Shown here: in pieces, positions 44,849 to 54,620 of the stretch | How the letters are laid out: each line of letters begins with the position of its first letter | Position numbering within the stretch: the stretch's first letter is position 1 | Assembly (NCBI GenBank): GCA_023384135.1 | Contig: JAHDXS010000002.1 | Coordinates: 1 to 64,000, forward strand | DNA from: Alphaproteobacteria bacterium | GTDB taxonomy: Bacteria; Pseudomonadota; Alphaproteobacteria; Micavibrionales; Micavibrionaceae | DNA length: 64,000 nt | Direction of reading: 5' to 3' | Position numbers and translations under genes: made by a program | Notes under the pieces: model-generated | What the model was told of the DNA's origin: nothing | The model's database searches: none | What the model saw: only the letters and a program-made list of their open reading frames with translations

Positions 44849-45526
44849 ATGGATCAATCCCAGGGAAGATACGAGATGTCCAGTGATTTATCGGCGGTCA
44901 GCGGGGGCAGAGATGTAACTCCGTCACCGTCGGGGCAAGACGACCGCCCTGATCTTCGTGAGATCGTGATACGGTATCACGAGGCCGTGTATCGATACGC
45001 ATACCGGCTGGCGGGCAATCAGGCGGACGCGGAAGATCTGACTCAACAGACCTTTCTGGTAGCCCAGCAGCAGTTGAGCCAGGTGCGGGACATGGACAAG
45101 ATTTTGGCTTGGTTATTTTCCGTTCTGCGGAATTGCTATCTGAAGAGCTGCCGCAGGAGCCGTTTATTGCCGTCGGCGAGCATGGACGTGGATCTCGACC
45201 AGGTGCCCGAATCGCCGCAGCGAGACGAGATCGACGAAGCGGAGCTGCGATTGGCCTTGGACGAATTGCCGGACGAGTTCAGAATTGTGGTGTTGATGTT
45301 TTATTTCGAGGATTGTTCGTACAAGGAGATTGCGGATCGGTTGGAGATTCCGATCGGAACCGTGATGAGCCGTTTGGCGCGGGCGAAAGCCCATCTGCGC
45401 CGTTGGTTGTCTTCCCGGGCGGCGTTGGCGGACGCGGAGCGTCGCCCAGTCGCCGTCGTGGCGACGGTGGAAAACAGGCGTTCTCCCGATGCACGATCCT
45501 ATCGGCCTGTAAGGATGGACCGATGA
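44849..45526 (+). CDS. ECF-type RNA polymerase sigma factor
   Basis: A 225-residue sigma factor. Region 2 is at about residues 40-90 (AVYRYAYRLAGNQADAEDLT) and region 4 at about 135-190 (LDELPDEFRIVVLMFYFED, YKEIADRLEIPIGTVMSRLA). The Arg-rich end of region 4 continues as a tail. The starts at 44849 and 44876 are both possible; the first has GGGGG upstream. The next gene overlaps by four bases (ATGA) and codes for a membrane protein, the usual arrangement for a sigma factor and its anti-sigma partner. Confidence 0.92.
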   Translation: MDQSQGRYEMSSDLSAVSGGRDVTPSPSGQDDRPDLREIVIRYHEAVYRYAYRLAGNQADAEDLTQQTFLVAQQQLSQVRDMDKILAWLFSVLRNCYLKSCRRSRLLPSASMDVDLDQVPESPQRDEIDEAELRLALDELPDEFRIVVLMFYFEDCSYKEIADRLEIPIGTVMSRLARAKAHLRRWLSSRAALADAERRPVAVVATVENRRSPDARSYRPVRMDR

Positions 45527-46461
45527 ACCAGCGACAAATCATCGAGGCCATGGAAGGCTGTCGAACCAGTTCGGATGCTGCCCAGCAAGCGGACGTGCCC
45601 GAATTGGCGGACGCGCTGAGTCAGGATGCTGCGCTGCGCAAGCAGTTCGAGCGGATACGGCAATGGGACGGGATTGTTGGCGAAGCGCTGCACGATTGTC
45701 CGATTCCCGAGGGGCTATGCGATCGTTTGCTCGATGCGTTGGCGTTGAGCGATTCCGGTTCTGCGTTGGCGAAAGGTCCGTTCGAGAGCGCCGCTCGGCA
45801 GTTTCCGTGCAACGAAACACTGGCCGAGCCCACTCCCGAGTCGCACCCGAACGCTGGTCGCCGATTTTTGCTTCGCCGTAGCTTGTGGTTTGCTGCTTCA
45901 CTCAGCGCCGCCGCATTGGTTCTGGTGGCAGTGGCGCTGAGCCGGTTGGGACCGCAGACTCCGGAATTAACGGCTGATTTTGCGGACGAGATTATTGATT
46001 GGACGCAGACCGTCGCGCGGAGCGAGTGGCGCACGGATTTCGCCGCATCGGAACTTCGCGGCGCGCCGTTCGACCCTGGTGTTCAATCGCGTCCGCGACG
46101 GTGGACCCGAATCGAAACTCGCTACGCGGCCCAGACCGTCGTGTACGACCTGACCGTGCGGCAGAACGAGCCGACTTTCCTGTTCTGTTTTGTATCGGGC
46201 CGGTCGTCGTTGCCCGGCAATCCGCCGGTTGGGCCGTTCTCGACCACGGGCGGATTTTCGATCGGTGCTTGGCAACGGGGCGATCACGTCTACGTGTTGG
46301 CGGTTCGAGGCAACGAGGCCCGTTATCGCAAGCTAATTCAGTCGCCAGTCATTTTGGGGAACATGAGAATTCGTGAGAATTTGGAACGAATCGGCGCGCT
46401 TCCAATTCACGCGAACCCGGATACCCCTCATTTCGCAATTGGCGCAATTGACCAAGTCTAG
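45523..46461 (+). CDS. Single-pass membrane protein, likely anti-sigma factor
   Basis: A 312-residue protein with a cytoplasmic N-terminal part (about 1-115), one membrane helix at about 120-142 (LWFAASLSAAALVLVAVALS) and a periplasmic C-terminal domain. It overlaps the sigma factor gene by ATGA, so they are made together. The N-terminal part has no zinc-binding HC2 signature that I can see, so binding to the sigma factor is inferred from gene order only. The C-terminal region contains no recognised sensor motif. Confidence 0.7.
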   Translation: MNQRQIIEAMEGCRTSSDAAQQADVPELADALSQDAALRKQFERIRQWDGIVGEALHDCPIPEGLCDRLLDALALSDSGSALAKGPFESAARQFPCNETLAEPTPESHPNAGRRFLLRRSLWFAASLSAAALVLVAVALSRLGPQTPELTADFADEIIDWTQTVARSEWRTDFAASELRGAPFDPGVQSRPRRWTRIETRYAAQTVVYDLTVRQNEPTFLFCFVSGRSSLPGNPPVGPFSTTGGFSIGAWQRGDHVYVLAVRGNEARYRKLIQSPVILGNMRIRENLERIGALPIHANPDTPHFAIGAIDQV

Positions 46462-46535
46462 CGAGTTTCGCGGATTTCGCGCGATCAATCTAATCTCTGA
46501 CCGGTTTCTGAACCGAATCGAAATGCTAGGGCGGA

Positions 46536-46610
46536 GAAGAAGGGGACAGAGCCCTTTTGTGCGCAGCACCCTGCGCGCCATTTCGGCAGAAGTGGATTTT
46601 CCCCTTCTTC
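46536..46610. repeat. Hairpin element between the membrane-protein gene and the next secreted-protein gene
   Basis: GAAGAAGGGGA (46536-46546) pairs with TCCCCTTCTTC (46600-46610), with an inner GCGCAG-CACC-CTGCGC hairpin at 46561-46576. It could be a degenerate repetitive element or a terminator; no T-run follows. Confidence 0.55.
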
Positions 46611-46659
46611 ACCGTTTCCTTTCAACCAACCCATCGCGCACCCCCGCACGAAGACTCGT

Positions 46660-47631
46660 ATGATTCCGACCACTCGATTTGGCCGTAGACTACTGCTGAT
46701 TGCAATCGCGGCCAGTACGGGAATGTTTGCGCAAGAGATGGTCAGCCGGATCTCGTCGGCTGGAGATCAACCGACGGCCACGGCCAGCGTCTCGCATCGG
46801 TCTTGGTTATCCGCTGAGTCGTACTACCGAGAGCACCCAGGCGTCTTCCGGAGCGATCCGCCCACCCCGCTGACGACGCCCCTGACCGGTTCGGACGAAG
46901 CCGCGGTGGTCGAGCATCCCGTTGAAGCTGTTGCTGCGCCGACAGAGGTTCAGCCAGAAGAGTCCCCGTCTCCGGAGTTGGTTGCTGTCATGGCGCCCAA
47001 TCCGTTTGAGAGTCTGTCTGCCCCGTCGAGTGACGACGCATCGGCTGATCGTGTCGTGCCAGAGGTCGTGTCCACGGACCGATCCGACGATTTGCCGAGC
47101 GCGCCCCACGCCGGGGAATCGTCGGAAATCGAACAGTTCCCAGTTCTCGATGCGCAACGGTTCGCCATGGCGGCCGAAGTCCCGCTCGTCGAACGGCGTC
47201 CCGCGTCGATTCCCGATCTGGAGCTGAACGACCGGGGCGTGCTGCCCCCGCCCGCGGATCGAACGCCCGATTGGGACGGAGTGGACGCCGATGTGTTGCT
47301 GCCTCCTTGGCAGCGCCGGCCAGCGGGCAGCCCGTCGGACTTTGTTGAATCAACGCCAGCCCGCGGCCCGGCATCGTCCGTCGCCAATGGGGCTCAGACC
47401 GACGGGATGCGGTACGCGAGTCCCGAGCAGTTGGTTCGCGAGCGCGGAATTGAGCGCGGGCAGCAACTGCAAAGGCGTCTTGAAGCCCGGCGGTTGTTGG
47501 GGTACTCTCCACTTCGTCCGCCTGTCCAGGCGTCTCCGTTCACGAGCGGGGATTCGATTCGCCCGGTGGTGGTCTTCGTGCCAAGGACGGTGGTGGTAGT
47601 CCAACCCGAACCCCCTGCTTCCGATCGTTAA
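46660..47631 (+). CDS. Secreted proline/serine-rich protein of unknown function
   Basis: A 323-residue protein with an N-terminal hydrophobic segment (LLLIAIAASTGMFAQ). The middle is low-complexity, rich in Pro, Ser, Glu and Val, and the end carries FVPRTVVVVQPEPP. No known domain. It is separated from nagA by five bases, so it may be co-transcribed with it. It could be a periplasmic linker or a cell-surface protein; no more can be said. Confidence 0.6.
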   Translation: MIPTTRFGRRLLLIAIAASTGMFAQEMVSRISSAGDQPTATASVSHRSWLSAESYYREHPGVFRSDPPTPLTTPLTGSDEAAVVEHPVEAVAAPTEVQPEESPSPELVAVMAPNPFESLSAPSSDDASADRVVPEVVSTDRSDDLPSAPHAGESSEIEQFPVLDAQRFAMAAEVPLVERRPASIPDLELNDRGVLPPPADRTPDWDGVDADVLLPPWQRRPAGSPSDFVESTPARGPASSVANGAQTDGMRYASPEQLVRERGIERGQQLQRRLEARRLLGYSPLRPPVQASPFTSGDSIRPVVVFVPRTVVVVQPEPPASDR

Positions 47632-47636
47632 CCCGC

Positions 47637-48848
47637 GTGATTTCATTTGTCGCTCGCCGCTACGACACGGCTCAGGCTGTTCGCGTCCAAATGGACGGCG
47701 CGACGATCGCAGCCATCGACGCCCTGCCGGATTCGGGTGACGCGGAACACGGTCTTCCGTGGCTCGCGCCGGGGCTGATCGACCTTCAGGTCAACGGGTT
47801 TGGCGGCGTCGCATTCAACTCGCCCATGCTCTCGCCCGACCAGGTCGCGCAGGTCAGTCTGTCCATGGACGCGCACGGCGTGACCGGGTACTGTCCGACC
47901 GTAACAACGGATGGCTGGCAGACCCTGGCGCATTCGATGGCCACGATCGGATTGGCCATCCGGACGATTCCGGCGGTGGCAGAGCGTGTAGTGGGGATTC
48001 ATCTGGAGGGGCCGTACATCTGTCCGGACGACGGGCCCCGGGGCGCACATCCCCGTCCGCATGTGCGGGCACCCGACTGGGACGAATTTCAGCGGTTGCA
48101 GGAATTGGCCGAAGGTCACATTCGGATTGTGACGCTTTCGCCTGAATACGAAGCGGCGCCCGCATTTATCAGGCGAGCCGTCGCGCAAGGCGTGCTGGTT
48201 GCCATCGGGCATACGAACGCGGATTCGGCGCAGATCCGCGCGGCGGTGGACGCGGGGGCTCGGCTCAGTACGCACCTGGGCAACGGCGCCCACGGCCAGA
48301 TCCGTCGTCATCCGAACTACATCTGGGATCAGTTGGCCGAGGACAGGTTGGTTGCTAGCTTGATTGTCGACGGGCACCATCTGCCGCCGTCGGTGGTCAA
48401 GTCCTTTCTCCGCGCGAAAACGCCGCAGCGGTGCATTCTGGTCAGCGACATCACCTCGATGGCCGGTCTGCCCCCCGGCCGATACGAAGACACCAGCCTG
48501 GGCGCGGTCGAAGTCCTGGACGATGGACGGCTGGTGATCGCGGGGCAACAGCAGTTGTTGGCCGGCGCTGCCTTGCCGATTACCGCGGGCTTGGCCAACG
48601 TGGTCCGTTTTACGGAACACGGTCTGCGGGTGGCCGTCGAGATGGCTTCACTTGGCCCGGCGGCTTTGATCGGCCATCCATCGGGGCGTCTGGAAGTCGG
48701 CTCGCGCGCCGACTTGACCTTGTTTCGGCTGGCCATTTCGGCCGATGGCAGCCAGGTCGGTTCTGTCGAGATCGTCGCCACCGTCCGTAGCGGCCGATTG
48801 GTATGGGGCGAACTGCTCGGCGAACCCGTCGATGTTCCGCGCGGCTGA
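47637..48848 (+). CDS. nagA: N-acetylglucosamine-6-phosphate deacetylase-like amidohydrolase
   Basis: Removes acetate from GlcNAc-6-phosphate, feeding amino-sugar catabolism and wall recycling. The 403-residue amidohydrolase has the N-terminal metal motif APGLIDLQVNGFGG (Gln in the usual His position, as in E. coli NagA), the glutamate in IHLEGPYI, histidines in IGHTNAD and STHLGNGAHG, and the aspartate in VSDITSMAGLP. A GTG start at 47637 is chosen because the family's N-terminus fits; no clear ribosome site. It is close behind the previous gene (five-base gap). No nagB or transporter is present. Confidence 0.85.
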   Translation: MISFVARRYDTAQAVRVQMDGATIAAIDALPDSGDAEHGLPWLAPGLIDLQVNGFGGVAFNSPMLSPDQVAQVSLSMDAHGVTGYCPTVTTDGWQTLAHSMATIGLAIRTIPAVAERVVGIHLEGPYICPDDGPRGAHPRPHVRAPDWDEFQRLQELAEGHIRIVTLSPEYEAAPAFIRRAVAQGVLVAIGHTNADSAQIRAAVDAGARLSTHLGNGAHGQIRRHPNYIWDQLAEDRLVASLIVDGHHLPPSVVKSFLRAKTPQRCILVSDITSMAGLPPGRYEDTSLGAVEVLDDGRLVIAGQQQLLAGAALPITAGLANVVRFTEHGLRVAVEMASLGPAALIGHPSGRLEVGSRADLTLFRLAISADGSQVGSVEIVATVRSGRLVWGELLGEPVDVPRG

Positions 48849-48998
48849 ACGAGGATGGAATCCCGACTTCGGACGGGATGCTAGCGACAGCAGCATTCCG
48901 CCAGGGTACGCAAGATCGATCTGGCTTTGCAGGGGACCGCATGGCTATAATCCCCCGCTTTCTTCACGGCCTAACCGCAGCCCTCCGCGAAAACAGCA

Positions 48999-51900
48999 AT
49001 GCTCGGACAGGGAAGTCCGCAATTTGCCGCAACGCCATCCGTGGCGATCGACGGTTGCTCGTCGAAGGGTTCGCGCTGCGCTTGCTGGGTGTGGGCGGCG
49101 GCGCTGATATGGTTGATCGGGCTGGGGGCTGTTTCGCCATTGTCGGCGGCCGAGGTTGATCTGTATCTGCGAGCCGCATGGGGCGGGGGCGCACCGCGTT
49201 GTTGGACGGGTCGCATTCAGGTTCTCGATGCGGCGGGCGAACCCTTGTCATCGGTGCGGATCTCCGAACCGACGCCGGTCGGTCTGAGTCCCGATTCGCC
49301 CGGGGCGATGCGGGTCGCCGATGCGACGATTTCGATTTCGCCTCGCGTGGCCCGCGACTACGACGGGGTCGACTTCCGACTGCAAGCGCCGCGCGACGCG
49401 ACGGTGCGGATCGAATTGGTGCCGCGCGACGAACCGGGCTCGCCGCACCAGGTGACTATCCCCGTATCGCATCTGATTGGCGATTTTCATAGCTCGTTGC
49501 TGGACAACCGAGGAAATCAGTTGCGTGTCCGGCGGCGACCGGGCGATCAACTGCGGGTCCGTTTCGACCGCGACTCGCTGGTCTTTCGCGGCGGCGAGCG
49601 GTTTGACTTCTTCGTGACGCCGCACTGGCTGGGCGTGGAGACCGAGGGGGCGTTGTCCTGCGAGTTGACGCTTACCGACACGCGCAGCGGCGACAAGGTG
49701 TGGGACGAGACCCGGGACGTTCGGATCGACGCGCAAGGCAACGGACCAGAACTCGGACCATTTTCGGTATCGATGCCCGACCGCGACGGAGTGTTCGATC
49801 TGAGCATCAGTATGAGCCGTCGGCGTCTGCCGACTCCGTTTGCGCCCGTCAAGGTGATCGGCCAACGATCGGTCCAAGTCGCCGTGCTGGCCACGCAGGC
49901 ACTCGAACCCGCGCCATCGCCGTGGAACGTGCTGGCCGAAATCGTTCCCCAAACCGTCGAAGTTGTGTCTCTTCACGACAACCCCCGATCGCGGCTCTGG
50001 AATCCGTTGCCCAAGATTCCTCACTGGTGGTGGTTCCCTGGTTCGACGGGCGGCGATGCCAAGCGGCCGCTGGGCAACGGCAAGTCCTCCGCCGCACCAC
50101 GCACGGGCGAAGGTTATGTGGAGCTGGCGCCCGGCGGCTGGCAGGCGTATCCCTTGCCTGCCGGAGACCTTCTTCGGCCGCACTTGTTGGAACTGGACTG
50201 TCCTGCCGACCGTCCTCAAGGACTGAACATCCGCGTCATCGAGGCGGGCACTTCCGGAACGGTGACTCCTTTCGGTCCGTCCAGCGGCTTGGATATCTCC
50301 GGCACCGATGTCCAACCCTCAGGTCGGACGATTCGCCACCGGCTGGTCTTCTGGCCCAAGAGCCAGACGCCGCTGCTGCTGCTCACCAATAGCCGGCCGG
50401 ACATGCCGGCCGCGTTCGGGCGGATTCGAGTCCTGACGGGGCCTCGCCAACTGCCGTCTTCCCATGCTGTCCGGCGAGACGGAGGACGATTGGCGGCGGT
50501 CTACTACGACCGGCCGTTGTTCTGGGAAGACTTTTCCGCCGCCGACACCGTCGATCTTCTCTCGGGGCGCAGTCTGAACGATTGGCAGACATTCCAGGAA
50601 GGCGGCTTGCGTCTGGTCGAGTATCTGCCGTTTGCCGGCTACAACGGCGCAATGGTCTGTGTGCTGCACGACGGCGGCACGATCTATCCGAGTCGCCTGC
50701 TGGAGCCAACGCCGCGGTACGACAATGGCACGTTCTTCGGCACCGGGCAGGATCCGTTGCGGAAGGATGCGTTGGAGTTGCTCTTCCGCCTGTTCGATCG
50801 GCATGGGCTGACCTTGATTCCCATGCTGCGTTTTTCCACGCCCTTGCCCGAATTGGAGCGGCTGTTGCTTCCCGATCCTGCGAGCGATCGAGCTGCGGGA
50901 GTCGTGGTCAATCTGAGCGACCGCACCAGCGGCAGTTCCCCTGCGGGCACCGGCAGCGGAGAGGGGATCGAGCTGGTTGGATCCGACGGGCGACCGTGGC
51001 GCGACGGGGTGGGTGCCGCCCAGGCCGCTGGTCCATACTACAATCCGCTGGATCCGCGCGTCCAGCGGGCCATGCGGCGCGTGGTGGTCGAGCTGGTCGA
51101 CCGCTACGGGCACCACGAGTCGTTCGGCGGCGTGTCGATCCGCCTCGGCCCGGACACGTATGCCCAAATGCCTGAAATCGCCTGGGGACTGGACTCCCAG
51201 ACTCTGGCTCGATTCGCCAGCGCCAATCGCGTTTCCCTGCCCTTGATGCCTGCGTCCGATCCTCGCCAGATGCCCGCCTGGATGATGGGCGATCTTCGCG
51301 ACGCTTGGGCCACATGGCGGGCGAAACAACTGGCCGAGTTCTACACCGCGATGCAATCGGACTTGACCGATCGCGTGGCCGGCGCGAGGCTGTACCTGGC
51401 CGGTGCGGACATGTTGAACGTTCCGTCGATTCAGGCGGATCTGCACCCGCGTTTGCCCGACCGTCTGGAACTCAGGCAGCAGATGCAGCGGGTCGGGATC
51501 GATCCCTGGCTGTACGCGAACTCACAGCAGTTGGTATTGTTGAAGCCCGAGCGGGTTGCACCAACGATTTCTCTGGAAGAGCAGGCCGCCAATCTGCAAC
51601 TTCGCCAATCGCCCGAGATGGACCAGATGTTTGCCTGGCGAGATTCGGCCAGCAGCGCATCGAACCCAACGGGCGAGCTGCGTGCGGTCACCGGCAGCCT
51701 GTTTTACCACGAACCCCAAACCCTGATCCCCGCTTCGTTCCGGGACGCCAGTCCCTACGGCGCCGAGAAAACCAGCGGCTGGTTCCTGGAGCAGACGGTT
51801 CCGGCAGGCGACCGCGCTCGAAAGCGCTTCGTCCAGGCCTTGGCGAGCCAAGACAGCCAAGTGGTTGCCGACGGCGGCTGGGTCGCCGGGCAGACCTCGA

Positions 51901-53123
51901 TCGACAGCCTGACCGACCTGCTGCTGGCCTATCGTCGTTTGCCGTCAGCGCGGTTCGAGACGGTGCGGGCGGCGTCGGCAAGCGAAGAAACGCAACCGGT
52001 TGTCGTGCGGCGGTTGACGGCCGGTCAGCGAACCTACCTGTACTTGGTGAACCACTCGCCCTGGCCAGTCCAAGTCTCCGTCAGCTTGGACGATCGCCGT
52101 CCGTTTACCCTGACCGGGCTGGGCGAACGCGCCTTGCCCGACGTGACGCGGGGATCGAGAGACATGACATGGACCGTGGACCTACGGCCGTATGATCTGG
52201 TAGCCGCCAGTCTGAGCGCGCCGGATGTCCAGGTGCGGGATTGGCAAGTGGTCTTGGGACGGGACGTCCTGGTTGAACTTCGCCAGTCCGTCGACGAGTT
52301 GCGCCGCAGGATTGGACGGTTGAGCGATCCCGTGCCGCTGTCGGTCTTAACCAATCCCGGCTTCGAGATGCCCATGACGGAAATGTCGCCCGGGGGCTGG
52401 GAACACGCGCGCGGCGACGGGATCACCGTCGGCACGGACGAAGGCTCCGGTCGCGGAGGTCAACGATCGCTGCGGATTCAAAGCGACGGTCCGGTCGTCT
52501 GGGTTCGCAGCAACCCGTTCCCGACGCCAACCACGGGCCGGTTGGCCGTCTTTTTCTGGCTGAAGATCGACGATCCGGAACGGCAGCCGAGGCTGCAGTT
52601 GGCAATCGAGGGCCGCTTGAACGGAGAAGCGTACTACCGTCCGGCTCGCGTCGGCGCGGCCAGCAATTCCGATCGGTCGCCTCCGCCGCCGCTCACCGAT
52701 TCCTGGGCGCCCTATCTGGTGCGAGTCGACAATTTGCCGCCCAGCGTCACGGATCTGCGCGTGGCCATCGACTTGATGGGCGCGGGCCAGGTCTCGGTCG
52801 ACGACATCCAGGTGTTCGATCTCTGGTTCGACCGCACCGAGCGCAACGAGCTCTTGAAACTGACCGCTCTGGCGAATCTCTACCTGGGCAAGGGCGCAGC
52901 GGTCGATTGCGAACGTCTGTTGCGCGGCTACTGGGCAGAATTCCTGCGCCGCAACGTCCTGCCGGACGAGGTGCAGTTGGCGGGCCAGACCGCGCCCAGC
53001 CCCAGCGTCCCGGGTGCCCCAGCCTCCGCGTCGTCGGATCCGACCGTGCCACCGCGCGAACCTTCGACGTCCTGGCTGCAACGCGTGGTTCCAAAGCCGC
53101 AAATGCCCAAGCTGTTCCGTTAG
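48999..53123 (+). CDS. Very large secreted protein, glycoside-hydrolase-like
   Basis: A 1374-residue protein with a long-N-region signal (WVWAAALIWLIGLGAVSPLSA). Residues 30-400 are beta-rich repeats. From about 500 to 900 the pattern is TIM-barrel-like (LPFAGYNGAMVCVLHDGG, then FRLFDRHGLTLIPMLRFSTP and YGHHESFGGVSIRLGP), resembling GHL10-type hydrolases. Residues 1060-1300 contain a carbohydrate-binding-like sandwich and the C-terminus is Pro/Ser-rich. No catalytic acid pair was assigned. It is probably an extracellular polysaccharide hydrolase, but the exact class is uncertain. Confidence 0.65.
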   Translation: MLGQGSPQFAATPSVAIDGCSSKGSRCACWVWAAALIWLIGLGAVSPLSAAEVDLYLRAAWGGGAPRCWTGRIQVLDAAGEPLSSVRISEPTPVGLSPDSPGAMRVADATISISPRVARDYDGVDFRLQAPRDATVRIELVPRDEPGSPHQVTIPVSHLIGDFHSSLLDNRGNQLRVRRRPGDQLRVRFDRDSLVFRGGERFDFFVTPHWLGVETEGALSCELTLTDTRSGDKVWDETRDVRIDAQGNGPELGPFSVSMPDRDGVFDLSISMSRRRLPTPFAPVKVIGQRSVQVAVLATQALEPAPSPWNVLAEIVPQTVEVVSLHDNPRSRLWNPLPKIPHWWWFPGSTGGDAKRPLGNGKSSAAPRTGEGYVELAPGGWQAYPLPAGDLLRPHLLELDCPADRPQGLNIRVIEAGTSGTVTPFGPSSGLDISGTDVQPSGRTIRHRLVFWPKSQTPLLLLTNSRPDMPAAFGRIRVLTGPRQLPSSHAVRRDGGRLAAVYYDRPLFWEDFSAADTVDLLSGRSLNDWQTFQEGGLRLVEYLPFAGYNGAMVCVLHDGGTIYPSRLLEPTPRYDNGTFFGTGQDPLRKDALELLFRLFDRHGLTLIPMLRFSTPLPELERLLLPDPASDRAAGVVVNLSDRTSGSSPAGTGSGEGIELVGSDGRPWRDGVGAAQAAGPYYNPLDPRVQRAMRRVVVELVDRYGHHESFGGVSIRLGPDTYAQMPEIAWGLDSQTLARFASANRVSLPLMPASDPRQMPAWMMGDLRDAWATWRAKQLAEFYTAMQSDLTDRVAGARLYLAGADMLNVPSIQADLHPRLPDRLELRQQMQRVGIDPWLYANSQQLVLLKPERVAPTISLEEQAANLQLRQSPEMDQMFAWRDSASSASNPTGELRAVTGSLFYHEPQTLIPASFRDASPYGAEKTSGWFLEQTVPAGDRARKRFVQALASQDSQVVADGGWVAGQTSIDSLTDLLLAYRRLPSARFETVRAASASEETQPVVVRRLTAGQRTYLYLVNHSPWPVQVSVSLDDRRPFTLTGLGERALPDVTRGSRDMTWTVDLRPYDLVAASLSAPDVQVRDWQVVLGRDVLVELRQSVDELRRRIGRLSDPVPLSVLTNPGFEMPMTEMSPGGWEHARGDGITVGTDEGSGRGGQRSLRIQSDGPVVWVRSNPFPTPTTGRLAVFFWLKIDDPERQPRLQLAIEGRLNGEAYYRPARVGAASNSDRSPPPPLTDSWAPYLVRVDNLPPSVTDLRVAIDLMGAGQVSVDDIQVFDLWFDRTERNELLKLTALANLYLGKGAAVDCERLLRGYWAEFLRRNVLPDEVQLAGQTAPSPSVPGAPASASSDPTVPPREPSTSWLQRVVPKPQMPKLFR

Positions 53124-53238
53124 GCTTGGGCCTGGTTGTCGGACCGCGGACCGTGAGTTTATCCTGGATGTGCGATTCGCGTTCCGGCGCGGCCGGTCGA
53201 GTTCAACGAAAGGAATCCCGGGTTCGGGAGGAGTAGCG

Positions 53239-54555
53239 ATGGTTTCCGACAATCGGACTTTGCGTGTCGCCATTCTGGGCGGCGGTATGTTCTTCGACGA
53301 CGTGATCGGTCAGAGCTTCAAGGACTTGATGCGGGGCGGCATCGCGGGCGCGCTGACCAGTATCGGCATGAGCCACATGGCGCCGGACGTGGCGGACGTG
53401 CGGATCGCTGTGTCGGCGGTCGGCACGCGGAGCCCGCGGAGCGGGACCGCGGGGCGGATCGTCGACTGGTTCCGCGAGGATTTTCCGGATCAGCCGATCG
53501 ATGCGTGCTACGGGGAGACCGTGTGGAAGGACATACTGGCCAAGCACCGTCCCGATGTCGTGTTCGTGGCCACACCGGACCACGTGCATACCCAACCGAT
53601 TCTCGATTCGCTCGAAGCCGGTTGCGACGTGCTCACCGAAAAGCCCCTGTGCCTGACGATGGCCGAGGCGGACCGGATCATCGCCGCGGCCAAACGGGCC
53701 GAGCGGATCGTGGCTGTCGACATGCACAAGCGGTTTGACCCGTTCATCCGCGAGATGCTGCAGAACGCTCGGCAGAAGTACGGCGAGATCAACCGCGTGC
53801 GCGCTGTGCTCGAAGAGCCGCTGGCGGTCAGCACCGAGATTTTCGCCTGGGCCGAGCAGAGCAATCCGTTCGCCTATGTCGGCTGCCACTGGCTGGACGT
53901 CGTGCATCACTACCTGCAGGTCAAGCCGGTAGCGGTCTTCGCCACGGGCCAGAAGAAGCTGCTGAGGCATTGGGACGAGCACCACCGCGAGATCGCCCGG
54001 CGACGCGGCGTCGATCCCGCCACGTTCAAACGCCAGAATCCCATCGATACGTGGGACAGCATCGACGTGGCCGTCACCTATCACGACGGCATGCGCGGGG
54101 ATTACAACAACCATTGGATCAATCCGGCCGAATTCGAAGGCGCCGTCAACCAAGAAATCGAGGTGTACGGCATCTTCGGCCGCGGCTTCGTCGACCAGCA
54201 GGACCGGGGCTACCGCGAAGCGGTCATCGGCGATGGCTCGCGCACCCGCAACCCGACGTTCGGCGGGCGGATTCAGCACCGCGGCGGATACCGCGAGATC
54301 TTCGGGTACGGCAAAGCGTCGATCGTCTCCGGTCTGCTCGCGATCATCCGGCGGCGGTTGCTCGGCCACTCGCTGCAAGAACTGAACGAGACCTACCCCA
54401 CGGCGGCTAGCCAGCGCGACGTGGTCCAAGTGATCGAAGCTGCCTCGATCGTCGCCGAAAGGAACTATCAAGCCCTGCAGGCTGGCCGCGGCACCCCGGT
54501 CACCGCCCGCTTGACCGACGCGGAAATCCAGATTCTGGAACCCGGCGGGCCGTAG
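53239..54555 (+). CDS. Gfo/Idh/MocA-family oxidoreductase
   Basis: A 438-residue NAD(P)-dependent dehydrogenase. The N-terminal Rossmann fold begins VAILGGGMFFDDVIG, and the conserved EKPLCLTMAEAD follows the VATPDHVH strand. The C-terminal half is the family's open-faced beta-sheet substrate domain. No Tat signal is present, so it is cytoplasmic. GGGAGGAG precedes ATG 53239. Substrates are typically sugars or inositols; here it follows a probable glycan hydrolase, which suggests sugar oxidation. The exact substrate is unknown. Confidence 0.88.
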   Translation: MVSDNRTLRVAILGGGMFFDDVIGQSFKDLMRGGIAGALTSIGMSHMAPDVADVRIAVSAVGTRSPRSGTAGRIVDWFREDFPDQPIDACYGETVWKDILAKHRPDVVFVATPDHVHTQPILDSLEAGCDVLTEKPLCLTMAEADRIIAAAKRAERIVAVDMHKRFDPFIREMLQNARQKYGEINRVRAVLEEPLAVSTEIFAWAEQSNPFAYVGCHWLDVVHHYLQVKPVAVFATGQKKLLRHWDEHHREIARRRGVDPATFKRQNPIDTWDSIDVAVTYHDGMRGDYNNHWINPAEFEGAVNQEIEVYGIFGRGFVDQQDRGYREAVIGDGSRTRNPTFGGRIQHRGGYREIFGYGKASIVSGLLAIIRRRLLGHSLQELNETYPTAASQRDVVQVIEAASIVAERNYQALQAGRGTPVTARLTDAEIQILEPGGP

Positions 54556-54620
54556 CGACCCGCGAACAAACAGCGGTCAGGTTTCGTGTGTCGTTCGGCT
54601 CTTCCAGGCCGGCTGGACGA

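Noticed and set aside
45109..45522. N-terminal extension of the membrane protein behind the sigma factor
   Set aside because: It would read in a second frame across the sigma factor's region 4. The ATG at 45523 gives the usual ATGA overlap.
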